Source: Cryomorpha sp963748925 (GTDB lineage Bacteria; Bacteroidota; Bacteroidia; Flavobacteriales_D; Cryomorphaceae). Taken from it: DNA of 64,000 nucleotides. This document shows, piece after piece, positions 8,919 through 17,900 of the stretch. The stretch is from the NCBI GenBank assembly GCA_963748925.1, contig CAVVKG010000008.1:62001-126000 (forward strand), read 5' to 3'. The position numbers and the translations under genes were made by a program. Under the pieces are notes generated by a model. That model saw only the letters and a list, made by a program, of their open reading frames with translations, had not been told where the DNA came from and made no database searches. How positions within the stretch are numbered: the stretch's first letter is position 1; every line of letters begins with the position of its first letter.

Positions 8919-10442
8919 CTAATCAAACCGAATTGCCTTTGTAGGCCGTATTTGCGCCACTGCAAGTGATGGAATCAGCATGGCACCAACACAGATAAGT
9001 AGAGTAACTACATTTAGCACAAGAATTACCATGGGGTCGAGCAAAACCGGAACCACAGAAACGTAGTAGTTTTCCGGGTCGAGGGTGATAAATCCGAAGT
9101 GTTTTTGCAGCAAGCCAAGTCCAATGCCTAGAACATTTCCCGCAAGGAGGCCTATGGCAATAATATAACCTGCCTGAATAATAAAGATTCGCTGAATAAA
9201 CCAGGTAGACCCGCCCATTGCCTTGAGCATTCCAATCATATTGGTGCGCTCCATAATTAGGATAAGCAGGGCAGAAGTCATGTTAATAATCGAAATGAGA
9301 ATCATGAGACCTACTATAACTAAGGTGTTCAAATCGAGCATTTCCAGCCAGTTAAAAATTTCGGGTAAATGCTGCTTTATCGTTGATGTTTTCAGATCGT
9401 AATTCAGATGTTCGTAAATGATCTGATCCATCCTATCCAGATCGTCGTAGCTATCAAGCTGTACTTCAAAACCGCCGGTATAATATCTTTCTGAGCCGCC
9501 GGAGGTTGTGATATTGTAGCTGCTTTCTGCCGGACATTGGCAGCCTTGGTTTGTATTTGAGGAAGTAAAGTTGAAAAAAGCAGTATCGCCTATGGTTTGG
9601 CTTCTATCGGTTGCTACGACAAAGATTTTAGTATCGCTTTGAAGACAAAAAGAGTAGGGGCCTTCTCCTTTTAGCGAATCTGCGCTCCATTTAAGACGTA
9701 TATTTCCATCGCCACCAAATCCTTTTGCCGAGAGCTTAACCTTTTCGTTTTCACATCCCTGATAGGCCATCTGAGCATTAATGCCCCATTGGTTGAGCTT
9801 TTTTATCTGATTGATATCAATAAAAACAAACTCTTCGTCCATTTCCTTGAGGCCGGTATTGAAAATACCCACTATGTTGAAGTTCCGCTGACTCATGGAG
9901 CTTCGCGCATTTTGGAAATATACGGGAACCTTATCGCCAATATTTACCTGTAGTCTTTTGGCCAAAAACTCAGACAACATCATGTCATTGCTGGTTGCCG
10001 TATCGCTTAATGCTAAAACAGTCCCTTCTATAAGCTTTGATTTCAGGAAAGTCCAGTCATAGTCGCTTGCAACACCCTTTGCCAGCACACCCTGAATGTT
10101 TTCCTTTGTCTCTAAAACCCCTTCCTTTAAAGCAAAAATATTTATGTGCTTTACGCCATCAACAGTGTCAAGCGAGGGGTAGAAATCTTGATTAATTTCT
10201 AATTTTGGTTCTACAAACTTACTGGCGGTACCGAAATTAGTGATTTGAATATGAGAGCCAAAACCTATTACTTTTTCTCTAATTTCGCCCTGAAAACCCG
10301 TAACGATCGCAATGGCAAGAATCATTACCGCCATGCCAAGTGCAATACCTATAGTGGCAATGCGCACAATTGGCCTGGAAAGTTCCTTGCCCACACTTTC
10401 TTTACGAATTAATCGTTTTGCAATAAATAATGGAGTATTCAA
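8919..10442 (-). CDS. FtsX/LolE-type ABC permease with ~100-residue periplasmic insertion
   Basis: Inner-membrane permease of the lipoprotein-releasing (LolC/E) type, which with a LolD ATPase extracts lipoproteins from the inner membrane. It has TM1 (IATIGIALGMAVMILAIAIV), a large periplasmic domain and three C-terminal helices (NTLVIVGLMILISIINMTSALL, IFIIQAGYIIAIGLLAG, PMVILVLNVVTLLICVGAML) ending in TKAIRFD. At 507 residues it is longer than the usual ~400. The excess is a Cys-containing block (around YQGCENEK to NTNQGCQCP) encoded at ~9470-9775. TTG 10442 (LNTPLFIAKRL, typical family start) is preferred over ATG 10523, which would run deep into the divergent gene. Confidence 0.82.
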   Translation of the reverse strand: MNTPLFIAKRLIRKESVGKELSRPIVRIATIGIALGMAVMILAIAIVTGFQGEIREKVIGFGSHIQITNFGTASKFVEPKLEINQDFYPSLDTVDGVKHINIFALKEGVLETKENIQGVLAKGVASDYDWTFLKSKLIEGTVLALSDTATSNDMMLSEFLAKRLQVNIGDKVPVYFQNARSSMSQRNFNIVGIFNTGLKEMDEEFVFIDINQIKKLNQWGINAQMAYQGCENEKVKLSAKGFGGDGNIRLKWSADSLKGEGPYSFCLQSDTKIFVVATDRSQTIGDTAFFNFTSSNTNQGCQCPAESSYNITTSGGSERYYTGGFEVQLDSYDDLDRMDQIIYEHLNYDLKTSTIKQHLPEIFNWLEMLDLNTLVIVGLMILISIINMTSALLILIMERTNMIGMLKAMGGSTWFIQRIFIIQAGYIIAIGLLAGNVLGIGLGLLQKHFGFITLDPENYYVSVVPVLLDPMVILVLNVVTLLICVGAMLIPSLAVAQIRPTKAIRFD

Positions 10443-11710
10443 TGGCCTGTTCTCAATTAGCGTTTTTCTTAAACGTCCGTAAAAGTATAAAAATCGCTTG
10501 CCTTTGTGGTCTGTTCTTGCCATTCATTGCTTCGTGTGGGGCACAAACGACCGAAACCAGTCTGAAAGAGGAATCAGCCGGGGTTGCCGAAACCGCCGAA
10601 CTTGAAATATTACCGGGAATTTATGCCATGCAGGCTATTGTAACCCACCTTTCGGGAAAAAAAGTAGCGCTCATTGCAAATCATACCAGCATGATAGGCG
10701 ATACCCACCTGGTAGATACTTTGCTCAACTCGGGAATAGAAGTCGTAAAAGTGTTTGCCTCTGAGCACGGATTCAGAGGTGATGCGCCGGATGGAGCACA
10801 TATCGACAACACAAAAGATGCCGAAACCGGACTTCCCATTCTTTCGCTGTACGGCAGTAACAAAAAGCCTACTCCCGAAATGCTGAGTGATGTGGATGTA
10901 ATCGTTTATGATATTCAGGACGTAGGAGCACGGTTTTATACATTTCTTTCTACGATGCATTATGCAATGGAGGCTGCCGCCGAAAACAAAATTGAAATGG
11001 TCGTAATCGACAGGCCCAATCCAAATGGTTTCTATGTCGACGGGCCGGTTCTTGAGCCTGATTTTAAGTCCTTTATTGGAATGCACCCCATCCCGGTTGT
11101 TTACGGAATGACTTTAGGCGAGTGCGCTCAAATGATCAACGGTGAAGGATGGCTGAAAAATGAAGTAAAATGTGATTTAAAAGTTTTTGAATGCCAAAAC
11201 TATACGCATCGTTCTCTTTATCAGTTGCCGGTTAAGCCGTCTCCAAATTTGCCTGATATGGAGTCTATTTATTGGTATCCCAGCATTTGTTTTATGGAAG
11301 GTACTGATGTTAGTGTGGGAAGGGGAACACCAAATCCATTTACCGTTATTGGAGAACCGGGAAATACAGGCGGAGAGTTTAAATTTACACCGGTATCTAT
11401 CGAGAATGCTTCTGTAAACCCAAAACACAAAGGGGAGGTATGCATAGGATATAACCTGGCAGGTAAGCTTGATTTTGATTCCTTGCCGGATACCTTAATG
11501 TTATCGTGGCTCGTGAAAATGTATCAGGAAACAGATAGCAAAACTGATTTTTTTAGAAAAGACGGCTATTTTGATTTGTTGGCTGGTACCGATGTGCTCA
11601 GAAAGCAGCTGGTAGCTGGTAAAACCGCTGATGAAATTCGTGACGGTTGGCAGGATGATTTGGCTGATTTCAAAAAAGTAAGAGCAAAATATTTAATTTA
11701 TCAGGACTAA
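10442..11710 (+). CDS. namZ: NamZ-like exo-beta-N-acetylmuramidase (DUF1343) lipoprotein
   Basis: A ~422-residue DUF1343 protein. The family includes NamZ, which removes N-acetylmuramic acid from the non-reducing end of peptidoglycan fragments. Visible motifs are GKKVALIANHTS, FASEHGFRGDAPDGA, YDIQDVGARFYTF, IDRPNPNG and the C-terminal tetrad-like KPSPNLPDMESIYWYPS and EGTDVSVGRGT. A lipobox (FIASC) near residue 30 indicates a lipoprotein. ATG 10442 (MACSQLAFF) or ATG 10430 are possible starts. Either places the 5' end against, or inside, the start of the divergent LolE-type gene, so each promoter must lie in the other's coding region. Confidence 0.88.
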   Translation: MACSQLAFFLNVRKSIKIACLCGLFLPFIASCGAQTTETSLKEESAGVAETAELEILPGIYAMQAIVTHLSGKKVALIANHTSMIGDTHLVDTLLNSGIEVVKVFASEHGFRGDAPDGAHIDNTKDAETGLPILSLYGSNKKPTPEMLSDVDVIVYDIQDVGARFYTFLSTMHYAMEAAAENKIEMVVIDRPNPNGFYVDGPVLEPDFKSFIGMHPIPVVYGMTLGECAQMINGEGWLKNEVKCDLKVFECQNYTHRSLYQLPVKPSPNLPDMESIYWYPSICFMEGTDVSVGRGTPNPFTVIGEPGNTGGEFKFTPVSIENASVNPKHKGEVCIGYNLAGKLDFDSLPDTLMLSWLVKMYQETDSKTDFFRKDGYFDLLAGTDVLRKQLVAGKTADEIRDGWQDDLADFKKVRAKYLIYQD

Positions 11711-11758
11711 GAAACTAAACCGAAACCCCATCGTAAACTCAATTTAAGACGTATTTAT

Positions 11759-12319
11759 ATGAACGACTTCCTTTCGATAATTCTAGCTTTAGCACCTTAC
11801 CTAATAATTTCATTCGTGCTCATTTATTTGTTTCACGAAGCTATGAGATTCATCAAGGCGCGAGATGAAAAATTGCTTCACGTGAAGATGGCAACTGCTA
11901 AACCTTCTAGCAGTGGTGGGCAGAGCGATTCTGTCGTGGCACTGGAGCTACAGGCTGCCGAGCGATTTGCACTTTATCTGGAGCGCATCTCACCCGACAG
12001 GCTTGTAATGCGGTTGCACCAAAACGGAATGACCGCGCGAATGTTGCAATCTGAAATGCTGCGCTCTATCCGGGAGGAATTTGATCACAATTTGTCGCAG
12101 CAAATCTATATTTCAGAAGAATCCTGGGAGTTGGTTAAGGGCGCTAAGGAGGAGATGATAAAGTTTATATCAGCTATGGGAGAAGCCATGAATGAAAAGA
12201 GTACTGGTCTGGATTTGAGCAGGAAGATTTTTGAATCGGCATCGAGAGTTGATAAGCTACCTGGCGAAATAGCGCTGAGTTTTTTACGAAAAGAAACACG
12301 GAGACATTTGAAAGGGTGA
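11759..12319 (+). CDS. Conserved Bacteroidota protein with N-terminal membrane anchor
   Basis: A 186-residue protein with one N-terminal transmembrane helix (~5-27) and a cytoplasmic, mostly helical, charged remainder (LELQAAERFALYLERISPDRLV; LQSEMLRSIREEFDHNLSQQIY). It resembles an uncharacterised Bacteroidota-wide family (DUF7935-like, from memory). No catalytic motif is evident. It follows namZ by 48 bp on the same strand and may share its transcript. Confidence 0.7.
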   Translation: MNDFLSIILALAPYLIISFVLIYLFHEAMRFIKARDEKLLHVKMATAKPSSSGGQSDSVVALELQAAERFALYLERISPDRLVMRLHQNGMTARMLQSEMLRSIREEFDHNLSQQIYISEESWELVKGAKEEMIKFISAMGEAMNEKSTGLDLSRKIFESASRVDKLPGEIALSFLRKETRRHLKG

Positions 12320-12329
12320 TTTTCAATAT

Positions 12330-12453
12330 GCAATACGCAATACGCAATGAGTAATGTGCAATAAGCAATAAGCAATAAGCAATTTGCAATCCGCGCGTAG
12401 AACTTGGTCAGAATGGTTGAATCAATTTGCTCATTGCCAATTGACCATTGACA
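12330..12453. repeat. 7-bp periodic tract (GCAATAC/GCAATAA) with short inverse tract
   Basis: Nine tandem heptads fill 12330-12392: GCAATAC twice, GCAATGA, GTAATGT, GCAATAA three times, GCAATTT, GCAATCC. At ~12433-12453 three heptads ATTGCCA, ATTGACC, ATTGACA are the same type on the opposite strand. The tract occupies the gap between two convergent genes. Confidence 0.8.
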
Positions 12454-12456
12454 GTT

Positions 12457-13359
12457 TTAAAAAAACACATCCCGCGCCATCTTAAAAGTATTCGCATGAG
12501 CGTCTACAATAGTGGCAATCCGTTTGGAATATCCTCCACCCATGCTGAAAACAATGGGGATGTTGTTTGAGTGGGCTGCCTCAAATACAAACTTATCGCG
12601 CTTTTTGCATCCCTCAATTGTCAACGAGAGTCGTCCTAGTTTATCGGTTTCCAGCACATCCACACCGGATTGAAAAAATATCAATTCCGGTTTTTCAGCG
12701 CTTATTAAATCTGGAACCGTTTTTTGCAAAACTTCCAGATAGTCCTTGTCGCCAGTATTGTCTTTAAGTTCAATATCCAGATCTGACTTTTCTTTGTGCA
12801 TCGGATAGTTTTTCTCGCCGTGCATGCTAAAGGTAAAAACGCGCTTATCATTTTTAAAGATAAAAGCAGTTCCATTTCCTTGATGCACGTCCAGATCAAT
12901 CACTAGAATCTTTTTCACATTCAACTCGTCCATGGCATAATGCGAAGCGATTGCAATATCATTTAGCAGGCAAAATCCTTCTCCATGATCGGGGTAGGAG
13001 TGGTGCGTTCCCCCGGCAATATTACCTGAAACCCCGTGTTTAAAAGCATAATCTACTGCGGTTACTGTTCCCTGAGTGATTTCTAATTCGCGCTTAACGA
13101 GCTTGGCGCTCAGGGGAAAACCAGTGACACGTTGTTCGCGTTTTGTAAGGCTTAAAGTTTTGAGCTTTTCGAGGTATTCCAGGTCGTGGACTTTTAGGAC
13201 CAACGAATCCTCAATTACCGATGGCTCAAAAAAATTGGCTTCAGTAACCGTGCCTTCGTAAAGAAGCTGGGCAGGTAATAGGCTGTATTTTTCCATCGGA
13301 AAACGATGTCCTTCGGGAAGGGTGTGATGATAGGCCGGACTAAAAGCAATTTTGAGCAT
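12457..13359 (-). CDS. Histone-deacetylase-family (arginase fold) hydrolase
   Basis: A ~300-residue zinc hydrolase of the HDAC/AcuC/acetylpolyamine amidohydrolase superfamily, which removes acyl groups from lysine or polyamines. Visible: GGTHHSYPDHGEGFCLLND (active-site His pair and Asn), VIDLDVHQGNGTA (zinc ligands Asp, His), a second zinc Asp in FFQSGVDVLETDKLG, and SMGGGYS near the C-terminus. Met at 13359 (MLKIAFSPAYHH) matches family N-termini; an in-frame ATG at 13398 would add 13 residues. The substrate is unknown. Confidence 0.87.
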   Translation of the reverse strand: MLKIAFSPAYHHTLPEGHRFPMEKYSLLPAQLLYEGTVTEANFFEPSVIEDSLVLKVHDLEYLEKLKTLSLTKREQRVTGFPLSAKLVKRELEITQGTVTAVDYAFKHGVSGNIAGGTHHSYPDHGEGFCLLNDIAIASHYAMDELNVKKILVIDLDVHQGNGTAFIFKNDKRVFTFSMHGEKNYPMHKEKSDLDIELKDNTGDKDYLEVLQKTVPDLISAEKPELIFFQSGVDVLETDKLGRLSLTIEGCKKRDKFVFEAAHSNNIPIVFSMGGGYSKRIATIVDAHANTFKMARDVFF

Positions 13360-13471
13360 GAAGCTTTTAACAGGTACTTTGTTTAATTGTTGAGACATCC
13401 CTCCGGTCTTTAATCATAAAAGGGAGGGTGAGCGTAATAAAAGCGTTTTCAACTTTGTGGTTATCTCAAGT

Positions 13472-14770
13472 TTACATCGTCAAACTCTGCATCAAAATCG
13501 CGCAGGCAATTGCGCCAAAAGTTCCGATTGCGTATCCCAAAACGGCTAGCAAAACACCAACCGGAGCGAGTGCCGGGCTAAATGCAGATGCCACGATGGG
13601 AGCTGATGCAGCGCCTCCGATATTTGCCTGGCTTCCCACAGCAATAAAGAAAAACGGAGCGCGAATAAGTTTTCCTATGAGGAGCAGGATTGAAATGTGG
13701 ATAATTATCCAAATAAACCCAATGGAAATAATGTATTTAAAGACTTCCCATTCTTTAATGAGCTGGCCGATATCCATGTGCATACCAATTGTTGCAACAA
13801 GAACATAGAGAAAGGCACTTCCAAATTTGGATGCGCCTGCATCTTCAAATCTTTTAAATTTTGTAAACGACAGCACCACACCACCAATTGTAGCGAAAAC
13901 TACAAGCCAGAAAAACGAACTGCCAAAGGAGGTAAATAAGCGTATCCACGACTCAGGGTCAGCCTCTAAGGCGGCGCTAATGTTTGCGCCAATATTCGGA
14001 GCAACCGCATCGCTCAAGGCATGTGCAATTGCAACAGTCCCAAAGCCGATACCCAGAATCATCATTATGTCAGTGAATGAAGGAATACGTGCATTAGCAA
14101 GTTGTTGCTTCTCAACGCGGATTTTTAGATCAGCAATAGCTGTATTATCAGCTTTCAACGATTTGTCAAGCTTATCTGAAATCCCTGCGCCGTATAAAAG
14201 AAAGGCCATCCAAATATTGGCTACAACCACATCAACAACAATCATGGCTGAGAATAACGTATCGCTGGCTCCATATATTTCTTTCATAGCCGTTTGATTG
14301 GCGCCTCCACCTATCCAGCTTCCTGCTACCGTGGCAAGGCCTCGCCATATTGCTTCGGGGCCTCCGCCTTGTAACAACTGTGGTTCAAACTGGCCCATAA
14401 TAAATAAAGCAATCGGCGCTCCGATTATAATACTTACCGTAGATGTGGCAAACATAATGAGTGCTTTTGGCCCCAGCTTAAATACTCCTTTCAAATCAAT
14501 ATTAAGACAGAGTAATACTAAACTGGCAGGCAGTAAAAATCGTGATGCCATAAAATACAGCCGGTCAGATGTACCTGCCGAAAAAAGCCCTAAAGAATTG
14601 AGAATAGCCGGAATAAAATAACAGAGTAATAAGGCCGGTACAATCTTATAAAAACCAGCGAATTGTCGTGCCTGGCTCGTTTTGAAGATGATGCCCAGTA
14701 TTACGAGCAGAATTCCCAAGGTTATGGCATCATTGTCTATCAATCCCTGAACTTCTAAAATTATCGGCAT
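13472..14770 (-). CDS. DUF819-family integral membrane protein
   Basis: A 432-residue hydrophobic protein with ~11-12 transmembrane helices and the DUF819 signature (GSWIGGGANQTAMKEI; the C-terminal ANIGGAASAPIVASAF). Members are thought to be transporters but have no assigned substrate. The Gly/Ala-rich re-entrant-like segments are well kept. It lies alone, same strand as the neighbouring HDAC-like gene with a 112-bp gap. Confidence 0.85.
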   Translation of the reverse strand: MPIILEVQGLIDNDAITLGILLVILGIIFKTSQARQFAGFYKIVPALLLCYFIPAILNSLGLFSAGTSDRLYFMASRFLLPASLVLLCLNIDLKGVFKLGPKALIMFATSTVSIIIGAPIALFIMGQFEPQLLQGGGPEAIWRGLATVAGSWIGGGANQTAMKEIYGASDTLFSAMIVVDVVVANIWMAFLLYGAGISDKLDKSLKADNTAIADLKIRVEKQQLANARIPSFTDIMMILGIGFGTVAIAHALSDAVAPNIGANISAALEADPESWIRLFTSFGSSFFWLVVFATIGGVVLSFTKFKRFEDAGASKFGSAFLYVLVATIGMHMDIGQLIKEWEVFKYIISIGFIWIIIHISILLLIGKLIRAPFFFIAVGSQANIGGAASAPIVASAFSPALAPVGVLLAVLGYAIGTFGAIACAILMQSLTM

Positions 14771-14914
14771 GCTAAATCTAAATAATGAAGTGTGAAAAGT
14801 TGTTTTCTCGCTTTCGCGGAAGCAATAATACAGATTTGATTGGGAATATGGAATTTAGACCCGGAATGATCCTGCTTGGCGAGAGTCGCCAATTTCGATA
14901 AGTATCGGTTATAT

Positions 14915-14958
14915 AAAAAGGCAAAGCCGCTGACGACCCTAAGGCCAATCAGCGACTT
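14915..14958 (-). terminator. Putative terminator of the metalloprotease gene
   Basis: On the minus strand AAG-T-CGCTGA pairs with TCAGCG-G-CTT (one mismatch), with a 15-nt loop. A TTTTT run comes six bases after the stem. It lies ~36 bp beyond the stop of the 14994-19181 gene. Confidence 0.5.
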
Positions 14959-14993
14959 CTCCCCTTAAACTATGCGTTTAAATATGATTTGTG

Positions 14994-17900
14994 TTACTGT
15001 ACTAATAGCTTTTTAGAAAGTGTTTGTAAACCGTGGGTAATGTGTAAGATGTACAATCCACTCTCCAATCTGGAAATATTCATTTCTTGTGGAGTCATAT
15101 CTTTAAAGTCTTTTCTAAAACTTATTAGTTTATGACCCTGAAGGTCTGAAAGTGTAATCACAACATTCTTCCAGTCGCCTCTGGTTAGCAGTTTAACGTG
15201 CTTTCCTTGTGGGGATGGATTCGGGAATACGAACATATTCAGTTTTAAGTTTTGTTGACCTTCTAAAGCAATGCCGCATACGGCACCCCATGGGGTCCAA
15301 AACCCTTCATTGAAAGCTCTCGCTTGAGCTTCGTAATTTGTTTCTGGCTCCAGGCCTTCAACTGATGTAGCTAAAAATTCTGGTTGATTATTTTCGAGAA
15401 TTAATTCGAAATTTTCTGTTTCGTTTTGAATTCTGAGTTGGTATACGGTGGCGTTTTCAATTGGTTGCACTAAAATCAAATCAGATTCGAAATTAATTGA
15501 ATAATTTTCGCACCACTCGTCTGTAAGGCTCGTTGTTACTACGATAGCAACCGATTTTATCGTGCAGTTATTGCCGTAATCACCCCATATATTGCCATAT
15601 TTTGCCCGTATAAGTACGCTGTATTCCGTGTCTAATTCTAGCCCATCAACATCTGTTAAAGCACACGTGTTTTCGCCACCAGAATAGTAGTAGAGACGGT
15701 CGAGTGTTTCCTTGTTTTCAAATCTAAACTCATAGTCCATCGCACCCTCTACTTCAAGAGCTGTCAGGATATGATTTGCCGGCAAGGCTAAATTACCACA
15801 GTCGTTTTGAATCAAGTTTGTAATAGGAATCATGAAAAGCAAGGTGCATTCTGATCCATATTCCGAAGGAATTAATGGATTCACCCCTTTCACCTTAACC
15901 TCATAGGTTACATTTGGAGTAATCTCGTCAATTTCATTTCCATAAAATTCAGGATCAGTTGTAGTAAATGTGATAGGATTGTTAAGATCTTCCAAATCGC
16001 GAAGTTCCCACATATAGCTTGTAGCATCCTGAACCGGTATGGCTTGAACAGCATCTTGAATTCTCACAAACCCAGAATCGCACAAGGCGGCAATTACTTC
16101 TGTTTGATCAAGAGTGTCGCAACTCATCTGTTCAATGACAAGAATCGTGGAAGCCGCGCAACCATTGGCGTCAGAAACGGCTACGGTAAATTCTCCTGCA
16201 GCCAACCCATTGAGGGAATTTTCATTAATAATTTCATTATTAATGGTTACTGCGTATGGAGCAACACCACCTGATATTTCGAAACTCGCTGATCCGGTTT
16301 CCTCATCTGCACAATCGTCGTTTAAAATATTGCTAATGCTTACCGTCAATTCTTCAGGCTGTTCTAATACAACTTCTATAAAGGCATTACAATCACCTTC
16401 CGTGAGGGTAGCCTGATATGTTCCTGCGTTAAGCGCGGTTAATATTGTTCCGTTCATTCCGTTATTCCATGATAGGGAATAATCGTTGGTATTTGTGGCA
16501 ATTTCTACGGCTATTTCTCCAGTTGAATCACCAAAACACAATGGCGATGTGGTGGCTAAAAGTGAAATGCTTACTCCTTCACAAAGCACACAATCATTTT
16601 CAGGTATGTCATCACAAGTACCACATTCATCAAAATAAGCTGTTCCACCCCAATTTCCGGCACAATCTTGCACACAGTCGTTTGAAGTGTTTGCATCACA
16701 AGTTCCGCAATTGTCTTCATACGCGTTTCCACCCCATACTCCGGCACAATCTTGCACGCAATCATTGGAAGAATTAGCATCACACGTTCCGCAATTGTCT
16801 TCATAAGCGTTTCCGCCCCATACTCCTGCACAATCCTGCACACAGTCGTTTGAAGTATTTGCATCACACGTTCCACAATTATCTTCGTAAGCGTTTCCAC
16901 CCCATACTCCGGCACAATCCTGCACGCAATCGTTTGAAGTGTTTGCATCACAAGTTCCACAATTATCTTCGTAGGCGTTCCCACCCCACACGCCTGCACA
17001 ATCCTGAGTACAATCATTGGATGTGTTGCTGTCGCAGGTGCCGCAATTATCGAGCTGTGCCGATCCATTCATTACGCCCAGACAGTCGTAGCAGCTGTCC
17101 CAGTCACTTCCGTTACTGTCGTTACAATCGTCTCCGGTGGCTACATATCCTCCAGGCTGTGTACATGACTCTGTAGTTGAGCTCGGGTTTCCGTGTCCGT
17201 CATTATCCGTATCGGCATACCAGGTTTGTAGTTCCGAAACGGTAATGTATTCAGATTTTAGCTCTACATCATTTCCAAAAGCATTAGTCGCCACTAAACG
17301 AACATTGTAAGTTCCCGGCGTGTCGTAAGTAATGGTCCCAGGGTTAGCGGTAGTAACTGTAAATGGGCTTCCGCCAAAAAATTTCCATTCATAAGAGTCA
17401 ACATCACCTGTAGTGAGGTTTGTAAAGGTTGTGCTACCGCCTTCACAAATTGTGGTTGAAGCGGCAGAAAAATTTGCAACGGGAGCGTCACCACCATTGT
17501 CGAAACAGAAATTGGTGGTTTCCTGAGTTCCAAAATCCCCTCCTGAGGCGAGAATATTGCCATCTTCGTCGGTGAGTGTATACGATCCATTTCCATTTCC
17601 ACAGCAAATACCGTCACCTGCAATATCCATAATTACAAAGTCGTAACAGCCGTTATCGACACAAACAATCTCTGTTTCTACCGTTCCACTTTGAAAGTTA
17701 GTGTAGGGCCCGCCACTTGCAATTACTTCATTGTCGCTATTGCGAAAGAGCCAGGTGGTCTGTCCCCCCAAAATATCTTTTACAATGTTAAGCGTAAGCG
17801 TGTGTCCATTTTGAACTGCATTATATTCAGCAGAAAACGAATTATTCGAGTTGTTTGAATCGTTATTGCCATTTGGCAAAGTTGACCTAACTTCTATTGT

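Noticed and set aside
12106..12389. Overlapping minus-strand frames rich in repeated IAYCLLIA-type residues
   Set aside because: They are translations of the 7-bp repeat tract and run antisense into a real gene.
12330..12392. Short tandem repeats as a CRISPR or attachment site
   Set aside because: Period of 7 bp with no spacers; no integrase or tRNA nearby.
16584..17087. Regular repeats that could suggest a CRISPR array
   Set aside because: Units are 84 bp, contiguous and in frame within a long secreted protein; no spacers and no cas genes.
16044..17176. Several plus-strand open frames (His/Arg-rich) opposite the metalloprotease
   Set aside because: Antisense shadows of the Cys-repeat and flanking coding sequence.
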